Made by a program: the position numbers and the translations under genes
Origin: Perognathus longimembris pacificus
Lineage: Eukaryota; Chordata; Mammalia; Rodentia; Heteromyidae
Direction: 5' to 3'
Assembly (NCBI RefSeq): GCF_023159225.1
Contig: NC_063174.1
Location: 31,331,983 to 31,395,982, forward strand
Length of the DNA: 64,000 bases
Shown: piece after piece, positions 1 through 13,835 of the stretch
How the letters are laid out: each line of letters opens with the position of its first letter
How positions within the stretch are numbered: the stretch's first letter is position 1
The notes under the pieces: generated by a model
Database searches by the model: none
Seen by the model: only the letters and a program-made list of their open reading frames with translations
What the model was told of the DNA's origin: nothing

Positions 1-2520
1 TTCATGCTCTCTTCCACATGGGGTTGTTTTGGGGTTTAAATAAAAGGATTTACATAAAGAGTATATCACATTGCCTAACACGTAATGAACACGCAAGAAG
101 TGTTTCATGGTTATGGTGGTAAAGGAATCAGACCTAAGGCAACAAAAGATGATTTCACCAAATGAAATGGTGACCCTAGAAAGAAGAGCTCAAGATAGCC
201 CCTATGGCTGTAAACTAGGGGTCAGGAAGGCACAGTCACATAGCTGCGGACACCAACTACCTCAACAGCCTCTTAGTATAGGTAGTTGGAAACTGAATAT
301 TGAATGAAATACTGCTGTTAAAAACTAGCTCAGCAAAAGCTTATCATAAAAAGTGCTTGAAGCAAAAGAGAGATAGTGTTTATTTCACTTCTTTCTTTTG
401 GACTTCATGCAAACACCACTAATCTGAGGGATGTAATTTGTATCTAGAATACTAGTGCAAGACAGTTTGAAACATGCTATTAAGTTCTAGCTTATTATGA
501 ATGTGAACGGCCAGAAGTAGCCTGGAAGAGGAAGAGGCCATCCAACCATGGGCCACAAAATCTTATTGAGAGAAGGATGAATACAGTAGTATGGTTGAAA
601 GAATCAATGGCTCTGGTCTCATGTAGCAGAAGCTAGGAAGAGTCAGGTAAGTGAAAGGAAAGGGTCAGCTCTTACAACTGAACTTAAGCTCCTATTTGTT
701 TAATCCCTCACTTTTCTGAAGACCACACTGTCTGTGGGATGCCAGTATTTTATTAGGCAAACTATTAAAGCCATCAATTCAAGTTAGTAAGGAAAATCCC
801 AGCACTTTGAGTAATAGAAGTGACCAAGGCATAACCCATATTCTGTGTCACTGCTCAGAGCCAGCCGAGAGCTTTTTAGAAGGTAGAAATAGGTGAGCCT
901 GTTTGCTAGATGCAGCATTGTTTTTCACAGTAGCCCTGAATTTACTAAGATCTGGACTAACAACTTCCCCTGTAGAGCATTTCCTAGTCTCCTAAGATTT
1001 TCCAAGGTCTGAATGATATTGCAGGAAGGAGGCAGCACTTCAGAGAATGATGAAGACAAGGGTTCACATAGGGCCTTTTCAAGTCCAAGGTGCTGGGGGG
1101 TAGCAGCCAATGTAGGGGTGAAGTACAGCAGGGTGGTGAGAAGGAGTCATCCCAAGACTGCCAAACGGAAGTGTGAATTCAAGTTCTGCTGTTACCAAAG
1201 CCATCAATTTCTAAAACTCTCCTGATCTCACTTTCTTTATCTATTATATGGAGCAGCATGATACATGCCTTGTGGGCAGTGACGATATGCATAAATACTG
1301 TGATGTTGAGGTTAGTTCCATTGTGTGTTTCTAAATTTCTATCTAAAAGAAAATATGCTAAAGAAGAAATTCTTGTAACGAATTTTTAGAATTGCAGAAG
1401 AAGAAAGCAAATCCCAATTTAGAAGTGAGTTTAATAAGTCAGCGTGGCATCAAGTACATGACTAGCTGTAGATGCAGGGTTGCAATTTAACCAGAACTAC
1501 TATAACTGACGTGCTGTACTTTTTGCCACCAAAGTTATTAGAAAACAATGCTGCTGTGAGGCTACTAATTCAGCCAGAAGCCCAATAATGAAGACAGAAG
1601 TTTTCTTGTATCTGAAATGCTGGTACTTGAGGAAAAGCCAGTTCAATTAGGAGGGGCTGAGAAAGTAGAAAGTTCCTCTGTGGAGCTTCTGAAAGGGACT
1701 TGCGGTGCTTTCAAAGGCTTCAAATGTTGACAGTGTTGGGTCTTCATCATGTCTCCCTTCATTATGGTCCTAGCACTGCTTGCTTTGACAGTTATAAGGC
1801 AAGCTTAAGATCCATTTTTAGTTTGTATATGGAAGATAACATGAGTTTTGTGAGGTAACTGAGCAGAGTTCAAGGAAAGGGGAGGAGAAGGAAAGAAGAT
1901 GGGAAGCAGGAGATGAATACATGGGGTATGGGGCACTCAGGGGCACAGTGCTGCCCAAGTTAGGGAGCTGGAGAAAGGGTGGGCATCACAACTAGAGCTC
2001 TGCTTCAGAGGCTCCAAAACTGATGTGAGCTAGGTACCCAAAACACTGTGCTTGAGGCTCTCAGATCCTCTAAGAAGCAAGAGATTCTGCCTTTTGTGGA
2101 AGGCTATAGTGTTGAAAGTAATGCTATAGACAAGTGTGAAGGAAAACTGACTGAACATGACTACTGAAAACTTCTCCTCACTGAACTGTTGCTAAGGCTT
2201 TGAGACAAAAGGCTAAGATTTTAGGAGATTGTTCAGCCTCAGAATATATCATAAAACAATAACAACAAAAGTAACTTTCAACCTGCCAGTTTGACCCAGC
2301 CTGATGATTGTTCTGACATTTTAAATAGAGGAGTTGGACAAATAGTAGGTGAAGTTCTTCTTTTATTATTAGGATCTTAGAAGAAACAAGCCACTGACAT
2401 ATGAATCCCACCCTGCATCTCCCTGCCAACTTCGTGGCAAAACCCTTGAAGGAGAAAGCTCAGTGGGGACAAATAGGGACCAATGTTACAGATATGAGCC
2501 CTTACCAGCACAAGTGACAG
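1..2520. other. non-coding stretch, no gene seen
   Basis: No exon with convincing splice sites or a recognisable protein was found. The only datable content is a diverged MIR-like stretch near 1,160-1,330. Short open frames here are chance size. Confidence 0.6.
1160..1330 (+). repeat. MIR SINE (ancient, diverged)
   Basis: The order of pieces follows the MIR consensus: a stretch like 'GAATTCAAGTTCTGCTGTTACC', a pyrimidine-rich run with TCACTTTCTTTATCT, then sequence like the MIR 3' part. Heavily diverged, so boundaries are approximate. Confidence 0.5.
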
Positions 2521-2529
2521 CCAGACTTG

Positions 2530-3180
2530 CCAGGCTGCACAACCAGACCATCCTACCAAATGGCTAGCACTAGAAAGGCTGATGAGGATGTAGAGGATCG
2601 GTTCTTGGTGCATGTGTAAAATGGAACACCACCTGGGGAAAAGGCCTGGTGTGTCTTATACAATTCAACATGCAAAAGAATCAAGCCATTGCATTCTTAG
2701 CATGCACAAGAGCATTCATAGCAGTTTTGTTCATTATAAATGCAAATATTCTGATCCATAGAACAGTAAATAAACACATAAAGCTATACTGACTGACATA
2801 ATGGTATACGATTAGTCAATAAAAAAAGAAAAATTGAATTCAAGTTTTCAACTACATAGATAATGTTTCAAACCTTACTAAATACCTACTGCATGATCGT
2901 TTTCGTATGAAGTTCTACAACAAGCAGAACTAATTAGCATTGGGTTAAAAACAGAGGAGTGATCACCTCCAGAATGGTACTGGTGCCAGGACATACTGGA
3001 TAAGAAGTGAGGCAATGTTCTGGGGTGAGGGAAATGGTCTATATCTTGATTATAGTATGGGATAAAGGAAATTATGTGGTTGTAACTACTTGTTGGATGT
3101 TACTAAAGTTTGTGCATTTCATCACATGTGAATTTGGCCTTAAAAACTATACAATATTGACCCATAGTTAATTTAATGCA
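2530..3180 (+). mobile_element. old LINE-1 3' end (L1M type)
   Basis: The order of phrases matches the 3' end of ancient mammalian L1: an 'AGAGCATTCATAGCAG' segment, an ATGAAGTTCTACAACA segment, then a GGAAATGGTCTATATCTTGAT segment and a final part reading ATTTCATCACATGTGAATT. No intact reading frame remains. Subfamily not resolvable by eye. Confidence 0.7.
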
Positions 3181-3387
3181 TGCCAAATAATGTTTAGGAA
3201 TGAATAGCAATGTTATTACTAAAATGGATGGATAGATGCTCAGATATGAGACAACAAACAAAAGTAAAGCTGTAAGTGATGGCTGAGTCTCCATTTCTGT
3301 ATATTTGGAAATTGCAATTCTAAAATAAGAGGGAAAATAAGCTTGGAGAAAGTCAGCTGGGTCAGATGGATTTAAAAAATAACCTAG

Positions 3388-3492
3388 AAGGGCTGGGAAA
3401 GTGGATCATGAGTTCAAGGATTGCCTAGGCAACATAGCCCTTTCTAGTCTACCTTAAACTACATAGTAAGATGCCTATCTAGGAAAAACAAA
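3388..3492 (+). repeat. B1-like SINE fragment
   Basis: It starts GGGCTGGGAAAGTGGATCATGA and continues with 'CCTAGGCAACATAG', the diagnostic B1/7SL-derived phrase, ending in an A-rich tail. Internal part degenerate. Confidence 0.5.
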
Positions 3493-4821
3493 ACCAACCC
3501 AAAAGGTCTGTCTTCCGACTTTGGTTTCATGAAAAAGAAATTCAATTACAATGTAACAGCTTGAGTCTCTTCTTTTCCTAGTCCTGCCACCCTCTTGGCC
3601 TCAGCATTTGATGTAATACTCTGAATTTCATTCCTTTCTCTATTAAATGAGATTTACAAGGGAAAGGTAGATGCACATTCTTTTTTTTTTAAGTCAGCTA
3701 CTCCATCTTCATCTTTGCTGTGCCTAATTCTACAATGTGTTGCTGCATTGTGTACACATTGTATATACACACACATATAATGGTCCTTGTCAAAAGCTAT
3801 CATTAAGATGTCCCCTCCAGTTAGAAACAGCATAGCCCTTAGCTTCTCAGCATGTGCATGATTAGCCACACGTGATAATTACAGCCCAAATGATAATACT
3901 TAACAGCAGCAGCCTATTAACCTTGTTAGGCACTCACAATAGCAGAGAATAGAGGAAAGAAAAACAAAAAAAAGCAAAGCAAGCTGCCTCATGTTTCGTG
4001 TGAAGAACAAGTGGGGTGCTAAGAGTACTCTACAAATGGAGTGTAGGGAAAAATGGAAGAAAGGACTCAATAGAAATGAACACATATGCTACATAGGATC
4101 TTCTTCAAAAATCTGGATCCAATTTTCAGTTAATTAACTACAGTGTATTAGCAGCCAATGTCCACTCAACATTCAGGCCAGTTTATATGAAGATGTAGAT
4201 GTGGCACTAACTTATCAAGGGATAAATGATAATATATGACAGTTTTTTATCTGCATCAACTGATTTAATTCTCCCAATGATCAAATTAGAGAGAAAAATC
4301 TCAAGAACAATGGAATAAAAGATAGTTATTATAGTATATGAGTTGTGTCTGGTATGTTTAAACACCACAGTGACCTACAGAGGAAGCAGAACAGACTCCT
4401 AATGGTAATGGTCAAACCTAGAGGAAAACAGAATGATAACAATATCAACATCTTGAGAGATGAATGTTCAACTTAGCAGCTCCTCCTTCTCTGAGTGAAA
4501 TAATTACGTTCTACAAAGCTTGAAAGGGCACATCACTGAGTAAACTTCTAAATAATTTAGAAAGAGATAAATTGGAATTAGAAGAAAATAATGGGATGTA
4601 AGAAGAAATAATGATCAAAGAAATTAGCAGATATGTACATAAACATAAGCATGCATGGATTGTGTTCAACAAAAACAGGAATGGTAGTAAAAATCACTAC
4701 TCCTGGGAGGAAAACAGCACAGTGGAAATAAAGTCTAGGCAGATACATGAAGGATTGAAAGAGAAGATGAAAATCAGAGAATTCTGAGGTCTTCATTTGC
4801 TTGAAGAGGGCAGAAAGCCAG

Positions 4822-4932
4822 AGATGGTAGTGCTTACCTGCAATCCCAGCACTTCACAGGTTGGGCTCTCATGAGTTCGGGGCCAGCCTGGGATAAAATT
4901 AAAACCTTATTTCAAAAACATAAAAGAGAAAC
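4822..4932 (+). repeat. B1 SINE
   Basis: It reads through 'CCTGCAATCCCAGCACTT', the 7SL-derived B1 core with the Pol III A-box region, then GGGGCCAGCCTGGGATA and an A-rich end. Diverged monomer. Confidence 0.75.
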
Positions 4933-5528
4933 AAATAAGAGGACAGTAGAAACACTCACACGTGGTCAAATTATTATTTTAAAGAATATTTTACTATATT
5001 TTTAAATAGTTGTTCTAAGGAGTTGCCATTTAACAAAATAGTTTTGGAAGACAACATATCTTAATCAATGGCACCCCTTTCATTATTCTCACCCATTCTT
5101 CTCAAATCATTTTTGACAAAGATGCCAAGACCATTCAATATGTATTTTTTAATTTACTGGGAAAACTTCCTATCATTATGTAAAAGAATGAAGTTGGATC
5201 CATATCTGACATTATATACAAAAATTAAGTCAAAATGAATCAAATACCTAAATGTAAGATCTAAAATATTAACCTTTTGGAAGAATACAGAGCAAAATCA
5301 TCATGACATTGAATTGGGCAATGATGCCCAAGTCCTAGGCAACCAAATAAACAGTAGAGTAACTTGACTTTGTGAAAGCTAAGAAACTTTGCTCATCCAA
5401 AGATAACAGGAGTCCCCAGGCAGAGTCCCCAGGCAACCAAAAGATGTGGGAACTCTACACAAATGATCTATCTGAAATATGTTAATTCCCAGAATATGAA
5501 ATATGTTAATTCCCATATAGAGAAGTTT

Positions 5529-5775
5529 TTTCTTTTTCCCTTGTCATCATGGGGCTTGAACTCTGGGCCAGGGTACTGCCCCTGAGCTCTTTAGCTCAAG
5601 GCTAGCACTCTCCCACTCTACCACTTGAGCCATAGCACCACTTCTGGTTTTCTGGTGGTTAATTGGAGATAAGTGTCTCACAGACTTTCCTGCCTGGGCT
5701 GGCTTTGAACCTCAGTCCTCAGATCTCAGCTTCCTGAGTAGCTAGGATTACAGACGTGAGCCACTGGTGCCTGGC
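5529..5775 (-). repeat. 7SL/ID composite SINE with 11-bp TSD
   Basis: On the minus strand it begins with a 7SL/B1-like head (GTAATCCTAGCTACTCAGG), continues with a middle CTTATCTCCAATTAACCACC and ends with an ID-like tail (GGCTCAAGTGGTAGAGTG). The direct repeat TAGAGAAGTTT flanks it at 5,518-5,528 and 5,776-5,786. It sits inside an old L1. Confidence 0.88.
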
Positions 5776-5984
5776 TAGAGAAGTTTCTAAACTCAGTAAT
5801 AACCCCGTAAACAATATGGTTTTGAAATGAGTAAAGAACTTGAATATACATTTCTCCAAAGAAGATACACAGATGGCCACCAGGAATATGAAAATGTGTT
5901 CAACTTCACTAGTTATAAGATAAATACAAATTATAATCATGGCAGGATTATGCCTTACAAACATTAGGTTAGCTTCTATTTTAA

Positions 5985-6161
5985 ACCCCATAATGCACTC
6001 ACTGACTAGTTAGGAGGCTGAGAGCTGAGACTGAGATTCAAAGCCAGCAGGGACAGGAAAGTCCATTAAACTCTTATTTCCAAATAACCAGCAAAAAGCT
6101 GGAAGCATAGCTGTAGTTCATATGGTAAAGCACCAGCCCTGAGTTGAAGCCCCAGTATCTG

Positions 6162-6216
<55 letters not shown>
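5985..6216 (+). repeat. 7SL/ID composite SINE ending in (CA)n
   Basis: Diverged head, then GAGACTGAGATTCAAAGCCA, the TTATTTCCAAATAACCAGC middle, an ID-like tail with GAGTTGAAGCCCCAG, and a (CA)n tract at 6,164-6,216 as the 3' tail. Confidence 0.8.
6164..6216 (+). repeat. (CA)n microsatellite
   Basis: About 26 pure CA units directly continuing the 3' end of a composite SINE. Confidence 0.97.
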
Positions 6217-6219
<3 letters not shown>

Positions 6220-7454
6220 CAAGTATTAGTGAAAATATTGAGACTTTAAGATTCTTCTCATTGAGAGTGGGAATATAGAAAGGTGCTAAGAAAAACAGCA
6301 TTGTTATTCTTCAAAAAAAAATCAAATTACCATATGTTGGAGCTATTCCAATTGTGAGTAGCTACTGAAAAAAACTGAAGGGCTCTTGAGCTATTTGTAC
6401 AACCAGTTCACGGACACACATAAGTCACACTAGTTAACATATGGAAACAACCTAAGTATCTATGAGTGGATTAATGGATAAGCAAAATATTGATTCTGCA
6501 TACAAAGGTTTATATTCAGCCCTAAAAAAGAAGGAAATTCTGCCATGCTACAATATGTTTAAACCTACAGAATATTAAAATAAACCAATTACAAAAAGAT
6601 CTTTTGTGACTGTACTTATATGAGGCACTTAAATAGAAAAATCATAAAGAGATTGAGAGTAGGATGATGATTGATTACCAAGGCAGAGGAAAATGGACAG
6701 TTAGTGCTTAATGTGGATAGTCTTTGTTTGTACAAGATGAAAAAGAGTTCTAGAGCTGGATGATAGTGATGACTATATGACATTATGAATGTATTTAATT
6801 AGACTGAATTGTATACTTTAAGTAGTTAAGATGGTGAGGTTTATGTTAGCTGTATCTTAAATTTTTTTAATTTGGAAAAATACATGGAAGAGATTTTAGA
6901 AGATACTGTGAAAGGTTGTGAATAACTCGTATAAGAGTTGGTTGTTCAGAGAGATGCCATCTATGAAGAAAAATTATTCAAAACAACTAGAAGGCTTTAT
7001 GTATATATATGGGGGGTCATGATCTAACAGAGAATCTCTGTGTTTTCTGTTCAATTTTTTTGTAAACCTAAAAATGCTCCCTAAAAAGTAAAGTCTATTA
7101 AAACTAAGAGATTAGAAAAAGAAAAGTGGAGATACTGATTAGTCTTAGAAATCAAGTGTACATGGTAAAAATTTAATCTAACTTTCAAACCAATAGAATG
7201 AGTGAGAATAAAAAAAGTATAATCATCCAGTAGAAAACAGATAACATATTTTACTTAAATTAAAAAATTATCATTAAGTAATTGCACACAGGTGTTTCAA
7301 TTCAACCAGACAACATCTTTTAAAAGCATAGAGAATGCAGAATAACTATTGTTAATCAAAGTAGTAAATATAAATCAAAATGTGTCAATAGTCACAATAA
7401 ATATAAAGGGACAAAAAATAATCATAAAAGACAGATGTAAGATTAGATAGTGTT

Positions 7455-7675
7455 GAGGGATGGGATGGTGGTGCACTTCTGTAATCCCAGATAATTGGGA
7501 AACAAAGATAGGCAGACCACAGTCCCCGGATTGGCCTGGGAAAAACAGTGTGACTCCATCTGAAAAAGCACCAAAAAGCAAAGGAACTGTGGGCTTGGCT
7601 CAACTGTAGGAATGCTCGTTTACCAGACACAAAGCCCTGAGTTCAAGCCTTAGTGCCACAACAGGAAAGGAAAGG
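7455..7675 (+). repeat. diverged B1-like plus ID SINE
   Basis: A B1-like head (TGGTGGTGCACTTCTGTAAT) is followed by an A-rich linker and an ID-like part ending 'CCTGAGTTCAAGCC' (B-box-like). Older than the other composites by its divergence. Confidence 0.65.
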
Positions 7676-7794
7676 ATTAGATGATCATTTCTTTTCTCCT
7701 TCACATTGTTCCCTGTCCCCTTCCTTCAATACTTCATAGTTTACATTGAGTCTGTCTACCTTTATAATATATAAGGGGAAAATAAAACCACTAT

Positions 7795-8040
7795 TTGCCA
7801 ACAAATTCAGCTTAGTTTAGGAATGCAAGAACGATTTAGCATTTGGAAAATCTGCTTGTGGAATTCACATATTAACTAATTTATGAGAAAACATGATTAT
7901 TTCAAAAGATGTGAATAGAAGCCTTTGATAAAAAATGGTTTGTGGGAAAAATTATTATCTCTGTAGATGCAAATAGAATCTTTTGATAAAATGCACCATT
8001 CATTCATGATAAAAATAACTCTTAGCAGATGTGTGGGAGA
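7795..8040 (+). mobile_element. LINE-1 ORF2 fragment (decayed)
   Basis: It resembles the L1 ORF2 DNA stretch with 'TTTAGGAATGCAAGAACG', then 'CTGTAGATGCAAATAG' and TTCATTCATGATAAAAATAA. No open frame remains. Confidence 0.6.
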
Positions 8041-9600
8041 CGATGTGTCAATGTAGACTAAGCTAGAATGCTAGAATGCTTTAACAAATAGACCTTGCAT
8101 TCTCAGTGGTTTCACACAGCTAATGCTCTTCCTATCACAGTCCAGATGGAGTCCTGGGAGTTTCCTCTAAAGCTCTGACTAAGGCCTATAGGCTCTTTCC
8201 ATTTCCTGAGCCAAAAATAGGGGATTGTTGCCCTGGATGTCAAGAGAGAGCCCGGGGCATTTCTTGCTTGAGTAGCAGTTGTTGAAAGTAGCTGATGGAA
8301 GACAGTACTTTGCAAATTCAGAATTCAATCAAATCTACTGGAAGGCCACACCCCTATTTTGCTATTTAATCTGAATTAATTAATGCAGTATTCACCTAGG
8401 GAGGTTTAGCAGGCAGCCTTCCTTGCTCAAAGGCTGAAAATCCATCTCTTACTCTTTGGAGGTCTGGAAAGCTATCAGCTTTCAAATTATTTTTAGGTTT
8501 GAATTTTTGTATTTCTCTCTTTTTTACTATGTGAATAATTTACTTTTGGATTTATAAAATGATACTAAATATCATAATGAAATCCTTTACCATGTGTGTT
8601 ACCAAAATTGAATAAATGTATAGAAATATAAAGCTAAGGCCATACTATTAGACAATTGTGTATCCAGACATTCAGCATATGAATAGTCTATCTGTATTGC
8701 TTAGAGAATCTATAGACATAAACTTCATAGATCTTTTGGTTTACCCATATTGGACATCAGCTATTGCATTGTCGTTTTCTCTTTTTCCTTTGGTTAGTTC
8801 TTTACCAAGCTTACTCCCCACTACATTAAGCCAATAATTCCAAATACATTAAGAATTTCTCCCCCAATCAGTTTTCCTAGAGCAACAAATCATTAGGCAT
8901 GTGTTCTTCCCTTCTGAGTTACAGCAGATGTCATATTTACCACCGTACAGTGAGGATTATAAATGCATCTCCTCCATCCTATCTTTTGATATCAGTGTCT
9001 TCATGAACTGGAATCCAACTTGTAGGCCAGTTCTCATTCTTATTATTTAATGATGGCAGCATTTTAGTCTAGGTGACTATTCCCAGTCAGATTTCACCGG
9101 GAAGGTAGAAAATATACTAGGTATATGTGTCAGAAGTTGTTATTATTGAGTTTCACCATTGTAAGATTGAGCAATAGAGATGAGGAAGTTCCAGCTTCAT
9201 GGGGATTAGCTGTGTGTGCAGAAAAGGCCTGCTTTCCATGAGGATGCTGAGCACTGCAGACCACAATCCTCCAATGTCATGCACTAATGCCAGCACAAGG
9301 CTGCAGCTGTAGACAGTTGTGGCTCCTTTTCTTTCTCTTTTCTTCTCTCATGCAAGTACATCTCATTAGTGGAGTCTGAAGAAACTTATTGGAAAGAGGT
9401 TTAGGGGAGTAGTTTAAAGATTATGCATTTTTAGTATAGAACAGGTCTTAGAAAGGTTGAAACGGAATTGTGTATCAGTTTACTCATACCTAGCACAGAA
9501 GGGAACTTTCTGAACTCTATAGTTCAATGCAGTTTAGTAACTAAAGAAGGAGAAAATAAAAGGATAGAACTGGGAAGAAAACATCCATGCTTTACAGAAA
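8041..9600. other. non-coding stretch, nothing recognised
   Basis: No convincing exon, RNA gene or young repeat seen. The minus-strand open frame at 8,112-8,315 (67 codons) is of chance length. Confidence 0.5.
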
Positions 9601-9612
9601 ATTGGGTTATCT

Positions 9613-9614
<2 letters not shown>

Positions 9615-9656
<42 letters not shown>

Positions 9657-9881
9657 ACATGAGTGCATCCCTGTTCTGGGGCTTGAACTCTGGGCCTAGA
9701 CACTGTTCTTGAGCTTTCTCACTCAAGGCTATTGTTCTAGCACTTGAGCCATAGATCTACTTCCAGCTTATGGGGGCTTAGAGGTAAGAGAGTGACTTTC
9801 CTGGCTGGCCTGGCTTCCAATCACAACCCTCAGATCTCAGTCTATTGAGATGGAGACATGAGCCACCAGCACCTGGCATGA
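9615..9881 (-). repeat. 7SL/ID composite SINE with (GT)n tail
   Basis: Reverse-orientation composite SINE. The (GT)n at 9,615-9,654 is the CA-rich 3' tail on the minus strand. The ID-like part has 'TCTAGCACTTGAGCCATAG' and the 7SL part ends ACATGAGCCACCAGCACCTG. ATCTAC occurs just outside both ends, a possible short TSD. Confidence 0.85.
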
Positions 9882-10303
9882 TCATCTACATTTAAAGTAT
9901 TAAAAACAATTTACAAAAAAGTAAAAAAACTGTATTCAAACACAGCAATAATTAGAATATATAGTTTTAGAATATCAGTCTTATAAGAAAAGTTAACTAG
10001 GATACCAAAAGAAAGCATCAAAAACAATTGTGGAAGAAAGTATAGGAAAAAATGCTGAAACCTTTTGCAAAACACAGAAAGAAATGAATTGATAGATATA
10101 CCATGTTCATTAATGTGAATATTTCCAAAAAACTTTTCCCAAATCATTTTCATTTACTAAGTATAATACTAATCAAAATCTCAACTGGATCTTTTTTGTT
10201 GTTGTTTGGTTGCTTGATTGGGATTTATTTTTAAAGAATTTGTAGATCTGATTTTAAAATTTTTAGTCAGGAGCCAGTTAAAGAAAGAAATGAATGAAAT
10301 AAG

Positions 10304-10316
10304 TGGGATAGGTTTT
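10304..10316 (+). repeat. target-site duplication, POLB retrocopy (3' side)
   Basis: TGGGATAGGTTTT, identical to 12,491-12,503. In the sense of the retrocopy it begins AAAA, as expected after cleavage by the L1 endonuclease. Confidence 0.9.
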
Positions 10317-11165
10317 TTTTATTGTTTATTTTCCATCATTTATTGAAAGGGAACTCACATTTCAGCAGAAAGCATGTTCACATACTTTGTTTTTGAAAAC
10401 TCTACTTAACATTTGATAACTTTTATGTTTTCCTACTTAGATAAATTTTCTTTTTGAAAGGCAGGACTTTCAAGGTGTTTTTACTTCTATATTGAGGTAA
10501 AAGTTACCTCAATGAAAGGCAAGCATTAAATTTGTCTGGAGTTTAAGAGGCCATACTTTCTAAACAAGAGTGACTTTTGCTTAGAGAAGTTCTTTCTAAC
10601 AAACTGCTACAGATTTCACTGGAGAAATAAACCATACACTTCATCTTCTCTTTAAATTAATGTTTTAATAAACCTCTTTTTGAAATGGAAACTTTATACT
10701 TAAGGTGTACAATATGTTTTAATTATTAACAGAACTGGTTAACAGTCATTTTGGGTAAATAGATTATGACTCTGAGGAAAAAAAATAGAAATGATGAAGG
10801 TCTTAGTTTGTAAAGAATACTAAACCATCTTCCAGAGGTAAGCCTTTGAAAATACCTTAACTGACCAAGTTATATACAGCAAATGGGTGGAAAGGTAATG
10901 GAATCATCTATTTATCATTCATTTCTTATTTCTCTCTACTACTCCCATAGTAAACTATGATCATAAAAACAATGAAATTCAAAGCAAACACATTTACTAA
11001 GAAGAACATCATCCAATAGCAATACAAGAAGTTTTATTGACTATAGTACAAGCTAAGTATGGGGACAGAAGCAATCATTTAAACACACCAAAGACCCTTA
11101 CAAAGCAAAGGTTAAGAAATAAATTAAGACTCCTACTGGGCTGTGCCTGGGAGGAAGAATAGGCC
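10317..11165 (-). other. 3' UTR part of the POLB retrocopy, two poly(A) signals
   Basis: An AATAAA lies at 11,033-11,038 (minus strand), about 130 bp past the stop. The copy continues for about 700 bp to a second AATAAA at 10,339-10,344 (and one at 10,325-10,330) before the A-tail and TSD. The source RNA therefore seems to have used a distal poly(A) site. Confidence 0.7.
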
Positions 11166-11168
11166 TCA

Positions 11169-12084
<916 letters not shown>

Positions 12085-12166
12085 TTACATTTGAAGTTGG
12101 TGCTGGTACTGTTGCTACTTCTGCTGCTGCTGGTGTAGGCACCATATATTGAGATATGGTACTCTA

Positions 12167-12562
<396 letters not shown>

Positions 12563-12649
12563 TTATATTATCAGGATTATGGAAAGACCCACAAGCCTGA
12601 ACCTTGATATCTGACAGACTGTGTGATACAAGTCAGTTGGGAGAGCTAA

Positions 12650-12800
12650 TTATTATTTAATGAATACTGCTTGTCATATAGAAAAAAAATGGTTAGTTCT
12701 TTTTCCTCACTACACAAAAGCTAGATGGATTAAAGATCAAATCAGAAAAACAAATTCCTAAGATTTGTAGAAGAAACTATGGAAGACTGCTAATAATATC
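12650..12800 (+). mobile_element. LINE-1 ORF2 fragment (short, decayed)
   Basis: The phrase 'TAGATGGATTAAAGATCAAA' followed by AGAAGAAACTATGGAAGA matches a region near the end of L1 ORF2. Only a fragment. Confidence 0.45.
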
Positions 12801-12867
12801 AACTGAAAAGAAACACAGTAGATAAACATGATTCCATTTACCCTAGAAATAACTTTAAACAATAGTT

Positions 12868-13078
12868 GGGTGAGATGGCTTATGCCTGCCATCCTAGCTT
12901 TGTGAGGAAGTACAAATAGAGGATCGCAGTCCAGACCATCCTGGACATAAAATGAGACTCCATTAAAAAAATAAATCAACACACAAAAAAGGGTGGTCGA
13001 GTGGCTCCAGTGGTAAGGTTCCTGGCTAGCAAGTGTGAGGTCCTGAGTTTAGTCCCCAGTACCAGCCCCCAAAACGGA
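12868..13078 (+). repeat. B1-like plus ID composite SINE
   Basis: B1-like head (GATGGCTTATGCCTGCCATC), A-rich linker, then an ID-like part with GTGGCTCCAGTGGTAAGG and 'TGAGTTTAGTCCCCAGTACC'. The linker is longer than in the young composites, so this looks like an older form. Confidence 0.75.
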
Positions 13079-13234
13079 CTATAAGCAAAGCAGAAAGGCA
13101 AAATGCAGACAGAGAGAGGATACGTGTAATAAAGAGTTAGCAAGGATTTTGCTTCTAGAATTTGCATAGGGCCAAGCAGTTCATTCTGAGGTATATCCTG
13201 GAACAATTCTTGATGTACAACTACAATGTTAAAT

Positions 13235-13510
13235 ATCTTTTGACCGTACTGAAGTTTGAACTCAGAGCTTTGTTCTTGTTAGGTAAATGCTTGATTATTG
13301 TTGAAACAGTCTCAGTTTGGGCCTGGGCTGGCCAAATCCTCTTATTTATGCTTTCTGCCATAGCTAGAATGACAGACACACACCACAATGCCTAGCTTTT
13401 CTGTTGAGATTGGGGCTTCAGGACTTTAAACAAAGCTTGCTTGGAAATGTGATCCTCCCAGTGTTTGCTTCTTCCTGAGTAGTTAGAGCCACTGACTGGT
13501 GTCTGGCCTT
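13235..13510 (-). repeat. old ID/7SL composite SINE
   Basis: Reverse-orientation ID-like part (TTTGAACTCAGAGCTTTG) followed by diverged 7SL-like sequence ending 'GAGCCACTGACTGGTGTCTGG'. Strongly diverged. Confidence 0.6.
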
Positions 13511-13835
13511 CATACAGTTGAATATATTTTGGATATCATCATTTATATCTATCCATGTGGTAAGGGCTTAAAATATACCAAACAAACAAACAAAAACACC
13601 AAACCCTCAAATTTATAACAAATTTAAATTGCACAAGAAATAAGTTTTAATAAGGGAAAACATAGATGCAGATGAACTATACAGATAGAAGTTGAACATA
13701 CCATAGAATACTCAATGATCTTTAGTTGTGAAACTTCTTAAAAATTGGACAACACACACACAAAACCAGTAGCAAATAGGAGAAATTGTAACAACCTCAA
13801 GTTGAGGTTATTCTTTCTCTTGTATGGCTTGCAAA

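Larger units (their letters stand above)
5030..6885 (+). mobile_element. old LINE-1 (ORF2 end plus 3' UTR), split by two SINEs
   Basis: 5,100-5,410 matches the C-terminal part of L1 ORF2 at the DNA level (the 'CTGGGAAAACTTCC' and AAATGAATCAAATACCTAAA phrases). It is broken by a SINE at 5,529-5,775, resumes at 5,787 (TCCAAAGAAGATACACAGATG), is broken again at about 5,985-6,216, and ends with an L1 3' UTR near 6,880. Frames are destroyed. The nesting shows that both SINEs are younger than the L1. Confidence 0.7.
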
